Assembly: GCA_017562135.1 (NCBI GenBank)
Contig: QEYB01000221.1
Location: 248,001-312,000, forward strand
Reading direction: 5' to 3'
Source of the DNA: Dipylidium caninum
Taxonomy: Eukaryota > Platyhelminthes > Cestoda > Cyclophyllidea > Dipylidiidae
DNA: 64,000 nucleotides
Shown: positions 52,734 to 64,000 of the stretch, piece by piece
How positions within the stretch are numbered: the stretch's first letter is position 1
Layout of the letters: each line of letters starts with the position of its first letter
Made by a program: the position numbers and the translations under genes
The notes under the pieces: model-generated
What the model saw: only the letters and a program-made list of their open reading frames with translations
Told to the model about the DNA's origin: nothing
Database searches by the model: none

Positions 52734-54708
52734 AACGCCTCTCAAGGTCAGGTGTTTGAGAGTACGTTTACATAAGTATTTACTGTATATAAACGTCGAT
52801 GAACTCCCTGTAAGAATTTAGAAATAAATTGGTATTTCTTCCAGTGCTTGAAATCATTGAATTAGAGAAGGGATTATTTGTTGCGCATTGTAAATACTTA
52901 CAACTAAGCACATAAGAGGCACCATCACTTCTAGGCGTGTAAACGAAGGGCATTAACTACCATAATTATAATTCTTATCTATAGTTAGAGAGCTTTAATG
53001 CAGGGAGAATGGTAGGTGATCAGTGAGATCTCAGGTCCGGTTTTATGGCTAGTTAACTGTTAAAAAATAAAAATTTTCCAAACACCAGAAGATGCCTACA
53101 GACCACCGTGTAGACTCATATCCGTTACCTCCTAACCACCCTTGGAAACTACGATTTATTAACCTGTTCGACAAACATTACATAATAAAAAGCCAAGGAT
53201 ACATTTTTAGTGACGTAACTTATCGTTGACCAATTTTTGAAACGCCACAACCTTTCGTGTCAGCAATGGCTTTTTCTAAGGGGTCGAACATGATAAAGTA
53301 ATATTCTTTTCTTTGATTAATACCATTCAGATGGTTATCTTGTCGGCCTCAACTGTCCATTGTGACGCAAACCAATAAACAGCCCAAATTGGAAAAATGA
53401 AAGGTTAAATATTTAACTTTAAACATATCGGAGTTTACGTATACACAATATAGAAGAATTTTGCGCATATTTAAACACATATTTCCGACAGGTGACACTA
53501 AATCGAATTTATTTCACCTTCGACCTACAGTAAAAAGGACTGAAGGAGAATGTTTAATTTCGAATTAGGTGGGTTTTTTTTGGATCGCTATGACACGAAT
53601 GCGTGGCGATCAAATGGTTCACAAACCATGTACAGAGCTAGACACTGCGGCACCAGGCTTAGGAAATATTAGTCATTTTTCCAAAGCCAATATAGGTAAC
53701 CAAGATGGGCGTCGCGTTCAACAAAAGCGACAGGATTTAACTTTGTGGTAAGAGTGCTTGCCAGATCTGCTAGAACTTACAGATAATGGACTCAGTGAAT
53801 ATGTGGAGCGTAAGTCGAACAGAGCACAAAGTGGTCTGTATGGCATTCGTAAAGTGGAGCTCGGCTTCACGGTAATATACGAATAGTCATCTTTCCATCG
53901 AGTAGGAAAGAGAGCGACTACAATTTCGTGCATAGTAGAAAAAAAACATACAATAGATAGTTTATTTAATTGGTTCTCCAAGGGGGAGCATCAGGGATTT
54001 GTGAATAGGTAATTGCTTCTGGTTCAATTTTATCTTGTTCCTCATTGAAGGAATATTAAGTGGTAATATTAATTAGTTAGGGCGATGTGTTGTTTTGGGG
54101 CTGACAACTTTCGTTATATGAGACTTTGGGCAAATTGAGAATAACCCGTTTTCTCGTCTACAAAAAGCATTAGCCCTAGGTATAGGTCGGGAAGAGCAGT
54201 GGTTTCCGTTAACTTCTGAAATTGTTAAATTATTCTACAATGTGTGAACAATCAAAAAAGCAACAAAGGCTATAATAAGCTAAATCATTATTTCAATAAA
54301 TTGTTTGTTACTACCAGTTGTAACGTTCTTGTGGAAATTTTTGTATGAATGTTTTAACGATTAATTCTAATGGGCTTTTATTAAAGCGGCTTTTACCATT
54401 TCAACACTGCCCTTCGCGTGAGTTCTGCTGCTTCTGTGTTATGTTTCGTACAGGGTTCCGTTGTTAGCTTATCCCCTCTACACTTAAAGGTGGAGGTTGC
54501 CAATATATTGCATCACTCTGCGATGTTTCCGGGTGTTATGTAATTACTGCCTAAGCGGTTTTGCTCGGAATTCAGCCACCTTCCTCTTAACGAATGTCGA
54601 TGTATTCAATTTTCTTATTCTTGACTAGCGCACAAACACTTTGATTTTTTAGATAAGTTTTGTGAATTTAATTGTATTGTCTACTTTCAGCTATATTGCC
54701 TTCGGGAA
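52734..54708. other. Divergent METAP1D/TRNAU1AP intergenic region
   Basis: About 2 kb between two start codons facing away from each other. It must hold both promoters and 5' UTRs. Only short chance frames are seen. A pyrimidine-rich tract followed by AG at 54681-54690 sits just before the TRNAU1AP start. Confidence 0.5.
54681..54690 (+). promoter_or_regulatory. Possible splice acceptor before the TRNAU1AP start codon
   Basis: ctactttcag ends 18 nt before the TRNAU1AP ATG. It may end a 5' UTR intron or be the acceptor for spliced-leader trans-splicing, which is known in flatworms. No matching upstream exon was recognised. Genomic sequence cannot tell these apart. Confidence 0.4.
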
Positions 54709-57326
54709 ATGCAGAACTTTTCTCACACAATATGGATGGGTGATGTAAACCTAGAATTGTTACATCATAGTTCTATAGTTAGAGCCCTTTATGGATGAAA
54801 CATTTATTCGTCAGGCGTTCGAATTTCACGACGAAAAGGTTGTAAGCGTTAAAATTATTCGCAATAAGGCGACAGGTCAAACACTTGGATATGGGTTCGT
54901 GGAATTTCTTGATGGGATTGCTGCTCGCGATGCTATGCTGAAACTAAATGGAAAACCGATTCCTGGAATTCCTGTAAGCTTTCAGTCACCTCGTGTTTGT
55001 TACCGTAATATTCTGATCTTAGTTTTCTTCCACTTCTAGACGCGGCGATTTAAATTAAATCATGCAAGTTATGGGAAAGACAGTTCTGCTGGGTAGGTTG
55101 TTTTTATTCTTATCACCATTTTATCTTAGAGAATTTTCTCTTTTTGTCGGAGAATTAACAGAAGATGTTGATGATTTGATTCTTTTCAATGCCTTCAAAA
55201 AGTATCCCTCTTGCCGTTCAGCTAAAGGTTAGAGTTGATCTATTTTTAACTTGCTTACGGATGCGTAGCATTGTGCTCGTGCGTTTTTTCAAGAATTCTA
55301 TGTGAACTGTGTATTGTACCAATTTTATGTGCAACGTTTTTTATCTCTTGCCCAAGAGATTGTTTTTTATTGTGTTTTCATTGGTCCAATTGTACTCGCT
55401 TAATATTGTTTGTTGTTGATAAAATAATACTTGCATTTAAGAACCTTGTGTTTACATTTGTCAGCGGCTTATTTAGCGTAATAATCAAAACCTCGATGAG
55501 TTTGGTGAACCTAGAGTCTATTTCTGATTGAGACAACACAGGACAAAATTAAACATTTACTGAAAATGAATACAGTATTCGACTATAAGACAACTCCCTT
55601 TTTTTCTCCTCAAGTTGTGATGAACAACGGGAAAAGCCGGGGCTACGGATTTGTTCGATTTGCCTCTGAGGCAGACCAGGACAAAGCTTTGATAGAGATG
55701 CAGAATTACTCGGGTCTCGGTTACAAACCCATTCGAGTTAGCCTGGCTATACCCAAGCGATACACGGCAGATGGTCAGCTCATTCAGGCTGCTAAAGACG
55801 AACAAGCCGCTGCAGCTGCCTCTTCATCACTCCTTCCCAGTGGTATACAATCATGTTTTTACACTTTAATTTATCTGGTATCGAGTTTCTTTACCGTTTT
55901 GTGCTGCTCATCTTTTATCGGTTCGAACAAAATCTTTAATGTCTAAACTATTTTCGGGGTGCACAATTAGTTGCGTATCGAGGTACATTGTTTTTTAACA
56001 TGTTTAAGACTCAAACCATCGGAACTACTATGAATTGGTGTTTAAAAGAGGGCGAACTGTGGTATATTGCACCCTTAAGACATGCTGGTAGGTATGGTTA
56101 AGCAGTATTGGTGGCCATTGAGGCTTTTTCGGCGCTTGCTGATAAAGTACCTATATGATCATTTTTTTACATCTCTGAAGTATTCCTTTCCTCAAGGCTC
56201 ATTACTTTTTTCACAACAGTGGCCACTGTATAAGAAACATACTATTTTTTAGGGTCGCATGTAGTGGCATAACTAGACATATGTGAATGTCCTTATGTAT
56301 TTTATGTAAAGGTATGCCGGACCCGTTCACAGCAGCTGTGGCGGCTGCAGTGAGCGGAAGTTCTCAGGCGCAGGCGGAGTATTATCAAGCTTACCAGCAA
56401 TATTACCAACAGTATTATGCGGCCCATTTCGCGCATTACAACTATGGCGGAGGTGGGGCAGGGAGCAGTGACGGAATGCAGGAGAGCAAGCGATTGCTGC
56501 CGCGGCCGCCACTCTTGCCTCCTCATACGGTGGCGTTTTCGCTGCAGCAGCAGCTGCTGCCAACGCATCTGAAGACTCGCCCTATGAACATACGCCAGGT
56601 TGCGTTCTCTTTACTCACCGTTGCTAGTGTCACTTGTACATTACGATCAGCTTGTAAGGGTCATACGTTGGATTTACAGTTTATTTTCAGATAATTAATA
56701 ACTGGTTTTTTATATTTCATACAAGCCAAAGTGATCTATGAGAAATGGTTAGGGATGATTGTATTGGGGCCATCGTCTGTATTCGTTCTCATGGTAAATT
56801 GGTAACATTTTGTTTTTTCGGTTACTTGAGCATCATATTCTCAAACGGTCGCAATATTTAACTCGCATCATATTTCTCAGCATTTATATGCGGAATCACG
56901 ATGTTCCCCCCAACCCTCTTGTCCCGAGTTTTTAAACTGAATTTCTCTTCGTATTGGCTGTTATTTGCGTCAAAGGTTTCTATTGATTGTTGGTTAACTT
57001 ATCTACCGGGTTATATAATGTGGAGTGAGTCGCTTGTAACTTATGTATACCGTTAGACTTTTAGGGGGAGTTTGACATAGGGTGATGAATTTTTCCAAGA
57101 AATGTTCGCTTCATTTTAGCTTCTTAGATTGCAATTATGAAAATTTCTTCTCATCTACGATGTGATCTTTAACTTTTCTGTTGCAGAGCCATCTTCATTG
57201 TCAGCGGCATTCGACCGACCTAGACATATACAAGACATCGACGAGTGCTTTAGCTTTCTGGAAGCCTCGCGGTGGGACTTTACGAATCCTGATCTGCCTC
57301 TTCTCATTAGCTCTGTTCCCTACTGA
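54709..57326 (+). CDS. TRNAU1AP: tRNA selenocysteine 1-associated protein 1 (SECp43), two RRMs
   Basis: RNA-binding protein that in animals associates with selenocysteine tRNA and supports its modification and selenoprotein synthesis. Exons: 54709-54744, 54779-54973, 55040-55092, 55130-55227, 55615-55842, 56312-56598, 57187-57326. The introns are 34, 66, 37, 387, 469 and 588 nt. RRM1 begins IWMGDLEPFMDETFIRQAF, with RNP1 GYGFVEF; a linker with RRFKLNHASYGK follows. RRM2 begins FSLFVGELTEDVDD, with RNP1 GYGFVRF, and ends with VSLAIPK. Then comes a Tyr/Gln-rich stretch (QAYQQYYQQYY), as in human SECp43, flanked by alanine tracts. The C-terminus is LEASRWDFTNPDLP and a short tail. Exon 6 does not stay in one frame. 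Either it holds a further 29-nt intron (56453-56481), giving 335 residues, or one A is missing near 56475. The exon 7 frame fits only after this correction. Confidence 0.93.
54745..54778 (+). other. 34-nt mini-intron, TRNAU1AP intron 1
   Basis: It begins gtaaacc and ends ttctatag. Splicing joins WMGD to LEPFMDE, exactly the conserved start of SECp43 RRM1; unspliced, the reading frame of RRM1 is broken. Confidence 0.9.
55093..55129 (+). other. 37-nt mini-intron, TRNAU1AP intron 3
   Basis: It begins gtaggttg and ends ttatcttag after a T-rich tract. It is a phase-2 junction joining KDSSAG to EFSLFVGEL, the start of RRM2. Confidence 0.88.
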
Positions 57327-60300
57327 GAATCTCCTTCGACGTAAATTCTCGCCTCACATTGTTATGCAAATTTGTTACCTTTGGATTTGCGAGCCTTGCA
57401 CAAACCATGTTTGTACCATCATGATTTTTGAAAAGTTATTTGCCATTGACAGATGTATAGGTTTGGTGGGTAGGCGATGAAAACATGAAAACCTCCCTGA
57501 AAGGGTGATGGGCCAACTTGGAGGTGATCTCTTTACTAACGTTTCGCTGCGCACTTTGACCGGATGCTGGCGCTCGAATGTTGATGCAGCCACTGAAATT
57601 TCCACGTATTTACGAGATGGCGTAGAATCGGTGAGGTACGGAACGGTATCATATCTCAAGCACGTGAGTGCAATGTTAAATTTGGAGTAACGTGTGAGTC
57701 TGACCCACATTTAGTGAACTTGGAGATATGCAAGAAATCAAGATGTAGATGAAGTAATCCGTTCAATGAAGAAAAATTCAGGTGATTGAAGTGTTGACAA
57801 TAGGTTTCATAAAAATACTCCACGATCCTTAAAGTGCTCAGAGTTGCTTAGAGTCCGAGATTTCTCTGAAGCCGCCGTCTTCACAAGTTGGGAACGCATC
57901 AGCCTTTGGCGGGTGTAAGCGCTTTTTCCAGCGTCAAAGTTCATGTTTTACTTGTGGGTCATATTCTCTTCTGGTTTTAATAGTAAAAGGGTAGTCTGGT
58001 AAGATTAGATGTAGCACTTGCTATTAAACACGATAATGGGGAGTGACGCAGTTTTGGCAGTATGGCTCCACATAGCCTAAAAGAGTTAGGACAAGTTTTT
58101 CGGAATATATTGGGTCGGAAACCACAAAACGGGCTTTTAGTATAAGTAGTAAACAAAAGGCCCAATTTTCTACATTTGTCATATTCAATCGAAATGACCT
58201 CCGTTGGCATTTGCTTCTTCTTGCCAATGGTTAAATATGTTTTAAAATTATTTGATGATTCCATGTTTTCGTTAAAAACAACTTAATTATGGAAAGGTAT
58301 AATCGGTCCGTGAACTATCGCGTGAATATGAGGACGTGGTAAAATTTAATCTTGTTGAGAAGACAATTTGTCAACAGCGCTCGCAGCTTTGTGTGGTCGA
58401 TCGTGAGTTGTCATGACTTGGCGGTTGATTGCTTTATGACTTGTCCAGTTCATTCCTTGGCCCCTAGTAATCATGTGTTTCGGTGAACTTTAGGCTTAAC
58501 GGCGTGTCTTTTCGACATACTATTAAAGATTAATCTGTTTAATCGGTCTAGATTACTATACAAAATCCACTTTCCACGACAACAAAGATGCACAATTGTG
58601 TCGACAGTCCGCATTACATATGAGTCCATTTTTTCCGTATTTATCGTAGGCAGATGTTACAACACATCGTTCTTAATTCATCCTCGTTATAAACAAGCGC
58701 CGGTGGTCTTCCTCGAGGCGTGTTGGCGATGTTCTAATTGCCAAAGCGAAATTTTTGGAGACAATATTGGGAAATCTTTATTCAGTGGATCCATCTCCGA
58801 ATGCCCCGTTAATGTTTCTCGAAGCTTGAGCTTCGTTATGATTCAATTTTAAATCGTGCAAGAAAAGTAAATTCAAGTCGCGTCTTGTTTCCATGGCGTT
58901 TTGGCGAAAAATTAATTAAAAATGGCTTCAAACACGGAAAAACTGTATAATGCCTATATTTGAAGTGTTTATGTCATCTTGATCGTTTTTGCTATTAAGA
59001 GAAAATGAAGTTAAGAGGATTTCACTAATTCCTGTCTCAAAAAGTTCCGAATGCCTGTTTATATAGCTTCCTAGTAGGTCTAGACATTAATCAGTAGTCA
59101 AGTCAACCAAATAGAAAGGGTGCTCTGCTATCAGGATAGGCAATTGCAGTTGAAACAATTCTGCTTTAGTGTTTTCTTTTACAAGAAGTGGTGTACGTTT
59201 CACCTTCATGTTAAAAGGCATTTCGACACCTCACCATTCCTCGCTCGTCCCCTTAACTTCTTATTCTACCTATCATGAGAATAAGACGTGAAAAAGACGG
59301 TAAAAAAGAGAATAGTCGTAATGGTGAGGTGTGCTCCAATATAGTAAGTAAGGAAGGAAGTGAGTGGGCGTCCTACATTTAGTCAAGAGGTTAAGAAGCA
59401 GTTATAAAATTTTGGGACAAGTAAACTGTAAGGGCCTTATAAAATTCATTTTGCATCCATACATTAACCATGGAGATCAAGCAGATCCTCATATTACTGA
59501 TTCATAAATGGGTGATAAATCACAAATCATAACGGAATCGCCTACTTTTATTAACGGGAATGTTTTGGCGACAAAGTTAAAGAAGGATGGTCCCTCACGG
59601 CATGCGGTGAAATGAAATGGAGTAGGGACAATGTCCATTGCTTGATTGAAAGGCTCTCCAACGGCCCAAACGTGAAATACATTTTGCGTGGTTTTCGCCA
59701 GCCTAAGAATTGGAGAATACGAAAAATTGTCGATATCGGCAAGCTCTCTGTACACTACTTATTCGTATACGCGTAATCTTTTAATTCAGACCCCTCCAGG
59801 TAATAATTTGGAAATTAACGATATGTACAATAGACAGCCAATATTTACAGTCATGTGAGATGCCCCTGTCAAAATATTTTGAATTGAAGACTACGAAGAA
59901 CTCTTATGCAGCCTATCTATACAGCTGATAGAATTTGGCAATCCTTCTATCATTTTGTGTTGGAGAAAACAGAATAACGGATTTTTTTATTCCATACAAT
60001 TCTCCTTAAAATGACGACCATAAGAAGTAAGTGTAAGGCATAATAAATGGCAGCAAACGCACATCGCATCAGGAGATAGATCTCCACCACCAAGAACAAA
60101 ATTGCTGATAATAAATGGAGATATTGGCTAAGATATCTTAACATTAGTGCAACTGGACCGCAATAGACAAGTTCACATGGATGACTACTTTAATTTAGTA
60201 TTTGAATACATGGACACGCTGCAACAGCTTCTGTTAATCGGGAAGCAAATTTAAAAAGTGAGAGAAACAGGATATGGTTGCATTTTTGTTAACGGATATC

Positions 60301-61094
60301 TGACAATCTAGGGCAAATGCAAAAAAGCCAGATTTAGTCTTGCTCTCTAAGGATCCACTTCATTTTAAATCGCATACACAGTACCTCAAGTTAATAATCA
60401 CCCACAAGACTAGGCTCAAGCTGAAAAAACCGGCCATACGATTTGCAGGAAATTTAGGTTGCCAAGTGTTTACAGGGACTCTTAACTGCATGTTTGACTT
60501 CGACGATTTGATCAATTTCTCATCAGTTTTTCGTAGACTTAAAAATATAATCAATTTAGCGGTTAAAGAAGGACTAGCATAACCTCATCTAGGTATAGCA
60601 AATTTTTTATTTATCTTTGAACGATAAATTTGGATAACTCTTTTACTGTAGATTACCGAATGGAAACAAATGGCCTTGATTTGTTTTTTATCATTGACAA
60701 TCCCAGAGGTAATTTAAAAGTAATGGAAATCTTTAGTCCTCTTGTGTCATTGAACAGGCCAGGATATCTCGAGATCCTTGTTGATTTTTAAACTACACAC
60801 CTAAGAGTTGCTCTTCTGAATGACATCTTTCATTTTGTCAGATCGTTAACATACCTATTCTGTTACAACCGCTGTTTGATAATTAGCCTTAGCCGCACTA
60901 TATTAACTTTATAATTCATTTGCGTCAAGAAATTTTGCCACTGTTGTAATTTGCGTGCTCTCAAATGTTCTTTGTATTACGTCACTTGGGTCTGGAGTTG
61001 AGTCCATGTAGCATTTTTTTACTTACCATTTAGTCACCTAATTCCATGGCTCAGCATATAACTTTCTCACTTTTTTTACACTGTCTATATAAAG
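57327..61094. other. Unassigned region downstream of TRNAU1AP
   Basis: No supported gene. No clear AATAAA was seen in the first 400 bp after the TRNAU1AP stop. The open frames here, including 88 codons on the minus strand at 59489-59755, have no recognisable family and no good splice partners. A nested inverted repeat lies at 59226-59332. Confidence 0.45.
59226..59332. repeat. Nested inverted repeat (13-bp outer, 9-bp inner arms)
   Basis: The outer arms acacctcaccatt (59226-59238) and aatggtgaggtgt (59320-59332) are exact reverse complements. Inside, tcttattct (59259-59267) pairs exactly with agaataaga (59278-59286). The 107-bp architecture of outer and inner pairs resembles the unit at 13696-13769, although the sequences differ. 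The DNA between outer and inner arms does not pair well. Confidence 0.75.
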
Positions 61095-61308
61095 ATGCAA
61101 GGGTATCAAGACTTTCAACATTCAAACACGTCAAATTGCACAATCGCCCCTGCACTTTCGCCCAACGGAGGACAAATGTTTATAGTACCTCAAGTAAACG
61201 CAACCCAACATTCCCATCAGACGACCCAAGTGTTCTCCATGAACACCACGCCTTCAGATGTCGGTAACGCCGCATTTGCTGGATTTCGTCGACTTCTAGC
61301 TGAATTGA
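61095..61308 (+). CDS. Candidate first coding exon of an unidentified gene
   Basis: An ATG after aaag opens 71 codons reading MQGYQDFQHSNTSNC, then GGQMFIVPQVNATQHSHQTT, and ending GFRRLLAEL just before a good donor (a|gtacgt) at 61309. The composition, rich in Gln, Asn, Ser, Thr and His, recalls the low-complexity N-termini of transcription regulators, but no domain is present. A possible next exon follows an acceptor ending at 61610 (ttatttgcag) in matching phase, with only eight clear codons. The rest of the gene, if real, is not recognised in the window. Confidence 0.35.
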
Positions 61309-64000
61309 GTACGTCCTTCTGCAAATAATTAGGAACATTGATATTCAGGCATCTTTTATTTATTCATCATAATAAGTACAACCTTAGAGAAAATTTTCCC
61401 AAAGGTTTTGTTTTTATTAATAAAGTAGACTTGTGAGCATAACTATGTGCGAGCCAGTGGATTTTGCTTCCCATTATCACAAATTATTATCCAACAGATT
61501 TGCGTCATTATATAAGTCAAAATGTGGGACACAATTTGAAACTACTTACTCATACGGGGGTTAAATCTCTAAGGACGGTTCTATAAGCGTTTGCTTTCGA
61601 TTATTTGCAGCGTCCTTCAGGTTAAACGCCAACAAGTAATTTAAAAAACATAAATGAAGAAATTTGTCAGTATCCGTCTCCATTCCTAAGCAGCATGGTT
61701 TCCCTTTTGCTGATTTTCTTTAAATTATCCACAATCAGCTTTTTAAAAACACTCTCTATTATATATAAGGAGATGCTATTTAGTAATTGGAGAACGGTTG
61801 ATATTTTTGTTTGTTGGATGAGTTCAAATGATAACTTTCACCACGTTGAAATATTTCAATGCACCATTATTGGCGTTTTTAGAGGCCAAAAAGTTTGACC
61901 AAATTCGGTTTGCCGCATACCGGACAGCAAGTAAACTACGTTACATTCAGAAAAGAACACTACGTAAGTCACTTTTTCAATGTACCCTTTTGAAATGCTC
62001 GGAATAGAGACGACTTTTTACTTATAAAATATTTGTTTCTTCTTTTCAAAAACGAGGATCTAAAATCTTTCACGTTATTGACGAAAAACTCACAGCATAC
62101 ATCTATTAGTTAGCTGGGAGTAACGACTCGACTTGAACACTTGGAATAATGAGCAATGTTGTTTGAGAAAACCATAAATATGCCGATCAAAGTGTTATAT
62201 ATGCTGTTAGTACCACCATCACTTGGCACACATACTTAAGTGGAACTTATTTTGTTGGCTATACACATATTTTTGTTTAAGTAACTAAATCCACATGTTC
62301 ACTAAGGTTTATGGTTGACAGGACAAAAGTCATTTGCAACCGTTCTCACTTGGGACAAATTCCTCAAACCGAAACTTGCTCAGCAAAAACTGTAGACTCT
62401 ATCGCCATGCATATGCATCTATATCTATTTATCTCAATTTAACATAAACATTCTCCTCACTTGTCATTAGTTTGGTTAATATGAACTTGTATTTTAGCCC
62501 TCGGGGAAATTTCTTTTAGACTATCCGTTTTTGCACCCGGCGGCAGTTCAACTTAAATCTATGCCATCTTATCGTCAGGTCATCGTTGTTAACCAAATCA
62601 AATGAAGGTGATGGAAACGTCCACTGCAAACAGAAAGAAATACTATAATGCGTAGCTCTGCATAGATTTCAGTGTGGTTCTTGCAGAAAGGGACTCTTTT
62701 TGCTGAAGACATTAGAAAATTTGGGTATTGGCTGTTGAGCTTTGGTCAAGCCTACCGAGCCCCCATTGGTTGGCTGATTTCCAAGCCTCCACCTTCGCTT
62801 TTGCGCGCTCGTCGAGGCAACGTAGATGTCGTTTATTGATTGGCTGCCTGGCCTCGCCTCGCCCTAAAGTAGCGTGATAATCGACGTCGTCATTGCCTTC
62901 ATTGTCGCCATCATCATCGCCATGATGGGCAGTGAAAGCACCACTTTCGATAGAGTAGGCGCTTCGAGCAGTGGCTAACATTTTCTCCCTTTTGATGCCT
63001 CGCAATAGGGACCATTAAAAACTTAGAGAGTTACAGGCTCTCAAAAGCTGGAGTGGCGATTCGTACAGCCTTGTATCTGTGGCAGTCACATTTAAGAAAC
63101 CTTGCGCTTAACTTTCCCTAACTTGGTGTCCGTTACAACTCCATGTTCCCTCCACTAAGGGAACTAATAATCAATTAAATCAACATACTTTTAAGTTTTT
63201 CTTCCACTGATAAAACCTCATTACCTAAGTTCAAACACTACAGTGAAATACTTCTTTCGGTTCTCCTTAATTGTCAGCTAAATAACTGCGTATAGTAAAC
63301 TTGGAGGTGCCTAGGCATTCTTTAATTTTTAAAGTACCTCGAACCAACACCGCGTTTGGCATAGCGCTTATGCATAGGGACAAATGTACGAGAGAAGGCC
63401 GTGTGCAAATAGTCTGACCTTTATTCATTCACAAAAACGGCTATAACCAAGCCTACCCCAGGAAAATTTGTTCTTTATATGTTTTGAGTTGATTTGCTCA
63501 TTTGTCTACCGAAGTTTAGACACTTGCAATGCCTGCATCTATTTAAAATTTCACGTTTCTTAGTGCCGAGAAAGAAATGACCACTCGACAGGTCAATGTT
63601 AATTTATTCATTCGCGTAGGAATTCCAACACCGTCCTACATCATAACACAGTCTGGGGGTTCGGGGTTTTAAGCCGAAATGGTGGGCGGCCGTGGACTTC
63701 TCGATATGCAGTGACTTGTCTAAACCTACAGATCTCCTCCTGGTAGGGCTGTTGACCGTAAGTTGCGCAAGAAATAGTACTGATGATCCTCGATACTGTC
63801 GAGAACAAGTAAGTTAATTTGCCCTGGTGCCAACTCTGGGTCAGAAGAATCGTATTAGGAAGCGCCTTTCTTATCGTCATACCCATCCGGGCCAGAGGAA
63901 TAAAATGAAAGACAAACATGCAGAACCGTAGGGGTTTACATGGGGTCCGATGGATATTTGAGCGGACAACAAGTTATGCGCTGGTTGAGAACTTCAACGA
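61309..64000. other. Unassigned right end of the window
   Basis: No supported gene. Two GC-richer open frames on the minus strand, at 62712-63005 (acidic DDDGDNEGNDDVD, then a Lys/Arg/Ala-rich segment) and 63641-63919, stand out from AT-rich surroundings and may be repeat-derived. The stretch could also contain later exons of the 61095 candidate. Confidence 0.4.

Noticed and set aside
59489..59755. An 88-codon minus-strand frame after TRNAU1AP
   Set aside because: No family, splice partner or start context; within the range expected by chance in 64 kb.
1..64000. CRISPR arrays, bacterial operons, rRNA and tRNA genes
   Set aside because: No spaced repeat arrays, no tRNA B-box with a foldable partner, and spliceosomal genes throughout; the DNA is eukaryotic nuclear.

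Overview
The window is eukaryotic nuclear DNA. Genes are split by many GT-AG introns, polyadenylation-type AATAAA signals lie downstream of several stops, and there are no operons or ribosome binding sites. Very small introns of about 30-37 nt near the 5' ends of three genes, mixed with ordinary introns of 0.3-1.4 kb, together with the gene content, suggest a flatworm (Platyhelminthes), probably a parasitic tapeworm or fluke. I could not fix the species. The standard genetic code fits every gene.

Layout, left to right. (1) 1609-7093, plus strand: a Rab GTPase of the Rab26/Rab37 type in six visible exons; its 5' exon was not found. Exon 2 has a one-base excess in a run of five G inside the DTAGQ motif. 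(2) About 7.1-32.6 kb: a long gene-poor stretch with no gene I can support, but with hairpin-forming inverted repeats and a G-rich tract. (3) 32653-46020, minus strand: the complete glycogen debranching enzyme (AGL) in 16 exons, about 1608 codons, with every exon junction in phase. (4) 46873-47720, plus strand: nuclear-encoded cytochrome c oxidase subunit 5B (COX5B) in four exons, head-to-head with AGL and carrying an unusually long C-terminal tail. (5) 48.1-49.1 kb: two weak candidate small genes, also head-to-head. (6) 51625-52733, minus strand: a mitochondrial-type methionine aminopeptidase (METAP1D) in two exons with a GC-AG intron. (7) 54709-57326, plus strand: tRNA selenocysteine 1-associated protein (TRNAU1AP/SECp43) with two RNA-recognition motifs, a Tyr/Gln-rich part and alanine tracts. 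(8) 57.3-64 kb: mostly unassigned, with one exon-like ORF at 61095-61308 and a nested inverted repeat.

The genes do not form one pathway. Two, COX5B and METAP1D, act in mitochondria. AGL completes glycogen breakdown, the Rab acts in regulated secretion, and TRNAU1AP serves selenocysteine-tRNA function. AGL/COX5B and METAP1D/TRNAU1AP are both divergent pairs that may share upstream control DNA. The observations most worth checking are the 5'-biased mini-introns, the GC-AG intron, the two reading-frame breaks (Rab and TRNAU1AP), the COX5B tail and the nested hairpin repeats.
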